The position numbers and the translations under genes were made by a program. Shown here in pieces: positions 62,813-64,000 of a stretch of 64,000 nucleotides of DNA (position 1 is its first letter; each line of letters begins with the position of its first letter). Under the pieces are notes generated by a model, which had not been told where the DNA came from, did not search any database, and worked only from the letters and a program-made list of their open reading frames with translations. This DNA comes from Lachnospiraceae bacterium. GTDB taxonomy: Bacteria > Bacillota_A > Clostridia > Lachnospirales > Lachnospiraceae. The stretch covers positions 10,643-74,642 of the forward strand of contig JAFRMI010000003.1 of the NCBI GenBank assembly GCA_017430765.1, written 5' to 3'.

Positions 62813-63521
62813 TTATAATTCTAAACGCACCGCAAACCAGGGAAATAGGAACGACACATAGAACATCTGAAGAAAGCAGGAAATCATTATGCCCGCCGGG
62901 CCGGGGATCCACCCTTTGATCAGGGGCACCAGTATCAGACTGACCGCATAATAGACGACTGTGCCAATTGCAATGCGCGTCAGTTTCTGCGGAGCGGCAA
63001 TATTTGTCGAAAACCCGACATACCGCCGCTCCAGAACCCATCCGGTGAGAAACGCGACGCACCAGCCGACACCTTTAAAAGTATCATTCGCCATCTTCGC
63101 CCCGTCCACGAGCAGTTTCCCTTCGGCATTATAATCTTCCGGGTAAGGCTTGACTCCTGCATAGACAGCCAGGGCGGCGGCAAGGATAATTCCGATCCAT
63201 ACAACCAGAAGTTCCTTTTCCGGATGGACAGCAAGATACTGCATCAGTTTTGAAACCAGCCACATGACGAGCATCCCGGATCCAGGGGCGATACGCACAT
63301 ACAGTGATCTTGAGAACGCCGTTCACCAGACGGTTTTCGCTCCAGCCCATCAGCAGAAAAGTGCCAAGATCCTTGCTGACACTCCAATAAATGATGGCCA
63401 TGATCACCAGTACCGTATTCAATTCCCCGAGGAAGGTCATCTTCAGAAAAAAGTCTGACAGAAATGCGCCCGCGCCTTCCCTGAACTGCTGCCGGAAGAA
63501 CTGCCGTAAGGCATGTATCAT
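62813..63521 (-). pseudogene. PAP2-type phosphatase gene with internal deletion
   Basis: The N-terminal part (63521 to about 63285) reads RQFFRQQFREGAGAFLSDFF...WSVSKDLG...CAYRPWIRD and the C-terminal part (about 63280 to 62813, shifted frame) reads GSGMLVMWLVSKLMQ...GWCVAFLTGWVLERRYVGF. These match the two ends of a PAP2 membrane phosphatase; the middle with the PSGH and SRxxxxxHxxxD motifs is missing. The junction is near GGATCCGG at 63275-63287, where the frame also shifts. Confidence 0.8.
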
Positions 63522-63663
63522 GCGTTCAGCCTGCAGGCACTTATATCAGTAAAAAACAGCGGACTGTCTGCCCATCCGCGCTATTAACAAAAGATTCACA
63601 TTAACAAACATCAGGTGTGATATAATGATTACTGTTCATCTGCCAAAATATTAACAGAGGAAA

Positions 63664-63782
63664 ATGCCGCCAAGTGGCAGGCGCATTGCAATAAAGGCAG
63701 GCAAAAGAAGTATCATGCCGCAAAGCGGCGGAGACATTGAATATAGAGACAGAAAAAACTAGAATCATGCCGCAAAGCGGCA
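63664..63782 (+). repeat. Three tandem units of about 52 bases
   Basis: Units start at 63664, 63715 and 63767, each beginning ATGCCGC(A/C)AAG(C/T)GGC. Units 2 and 3 contain the perfect palindrome TGCCGC-AAA-GCGGCA or close to it. Units 2 and 3 can be read as mini-ORFs starting MPQSG and ending TAG or TAA. They sit directly before the last gene. Confidence 0.8.
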
Positions 63783-63811
63783 GATGCACTGAAATAAGGA
63801 ATGTATAAAAC

Positions 63812-64000
63812 ATGAATCAGGACATCGGGGATCCTAAGAACCGGTTTGCTTCGGGATCGTATGTAAATATTGAAATTAAAGATGTTGACGCCGACAGCGG
63901 CAGCATATACGAGGATCATCTTCCCAAGATGCGTGCAGTGATGTACGAGGTTCTTGAACGGGTTAATTCTTTCCGTGCCGACGTGAAGGAAGAGGTTGGA
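63812..64000 (+). CDS. Start of an unidentified gene, cut by the window end
   Basis: ATG at 63812 with AAGGA about 11 bases upstream; 63 codons open to the end of the window, without a stop. Opening residues MNQDIGDPKNRFASGSYVNI, then acidic sequence and an apparent helix near YEVLERVNSFRADVKEEV. No family recognised. The preceding tandem repeat may control it. Confidence 0.6.
   Translation, partial: MNQDIGDPKNRFASGSYVNIEIKDVDADSGSIYEDHLPKMRAVMYEVLERVNSFRADVKEEVG

Noticed and set aside
62547..63062. Open frame over the tRNA region
   Set aside because: It crosses tRNA-Ser and its terminator on the opposite strand and has no coding character.
63664..63782. CRISPR array
   Set aside because: Only three units, of about 52 bases, with no repeat-spacer alternation and no cas genes nearby.
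63601..63919. Minus-strand frames at the right end
   Set aside because: They translate the tandem repeat and the leading part of the plus-strand gene, with no start signals.

Overview
The window looks like the chromosome of a GC-rich Gram-positive anaerobe of the Lachnospiraceae type (Bacillota, Clostridia). This is inferred from the gene families: a CIRCE-controlled small heat-shock gene, a maltodextrin locus without its own ABC ATPase, a Clostridia-type Tad locus, ECF S components (BioY, PanT, QueT), a BTAD-type regulator beside a large Spy0128/SpaA-like surface protein, and the divIC-tilS-hpt-ftsH cluster. No phage, plasmid, rRNA operon, CRISPR array or complete insertion sequence was seen. 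One tRNA gene (tRNA-Ser, CGA) is present.

Layout. 1-3 kb: a PrsW-type membrane protease, a membrane-anchored protein of unknown role, a small protein with a double-glycine-type leader, and hsp20 under CIRCE. 3-13.7 kb: alpha-glucan use, with a cytosolic GH13 amylase, a LacI-type regulator, a maltodextrin binding protein and two permeases, MalQ, a YesL-like protein and a GH13 alpha-glucosidase. 13.8-17 kb: C69 dipeptidase, hemC, bioY. 17.4-22.5 kb: a Tad-type secretion cluster (CpaF, TadB, TadC, prepilin peptidase, CpaE). 22.5-24.3 kb: tmk and an HRDC protein. 24.5-29.7 kb: pantothenate uptake and CoA synthesis (panT, coaX, coaBC) followed by a LigB-AMMECR1 fusion and its radical SAM partner. 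29.8-33.5 kb: two further radical SAM enzymes, an HD hydrolase and an EamA transporter. 33.7-36.3 kb: a clostripain-like protease interrupted by an in-frame stop. 36.3-40.5 kb: a compact PilT/PilC operon with four small membrane-anchored, pseudopilin-like proteins. 40.6-46.6 kb: a transglutaminase-fold protein lacking its cysteine, a BTAD regulator with a degenerate GGDEF-like domain, a 66-residue protein sharing a module with that regulator, and a large surface protein. 46.8-51.1 kb: divIC, tilS, hpt, ftsH. 51.3-53.4 kb: a neopullulanase-like GH13 enzyme. 53.6-60.6 kb: membrane proteins, lipoproteins, fumarase, queT behind a structured leader, a His-rich CobW GTPase and an HD protein. 60.7-64 kb: a decayed cyclase gene, tadA, tRNA-Ser, a PAP2 gene with an internal deletion, a tandem repeat, and the start of a gene that leaves the window.

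How genes work together. The maltodextrin genes form an import and breakdown route: binding protein and permeases bring in oligosaccharides, MalQ and three GH13 enzymes process them, and the LacI-type protein probably controls the set through tandem operators over its own promoter. panT-coaX-coaBC is a compact CoA supply operon. Two separate type IV filament-related loci (Tad and PilT/PilC) sit 14 kb apart; no recognisable major pilin is visible in either, so their products are open questions. Three genes are broken by lesions visible in the DNA (clostripain, cyclase, PAP2). The least described parts are the PilT/PilC operon, the BTAD-regulator / small-protein / surface-protein module, and a GCTGCATT octamer found at least 16 times across the window.
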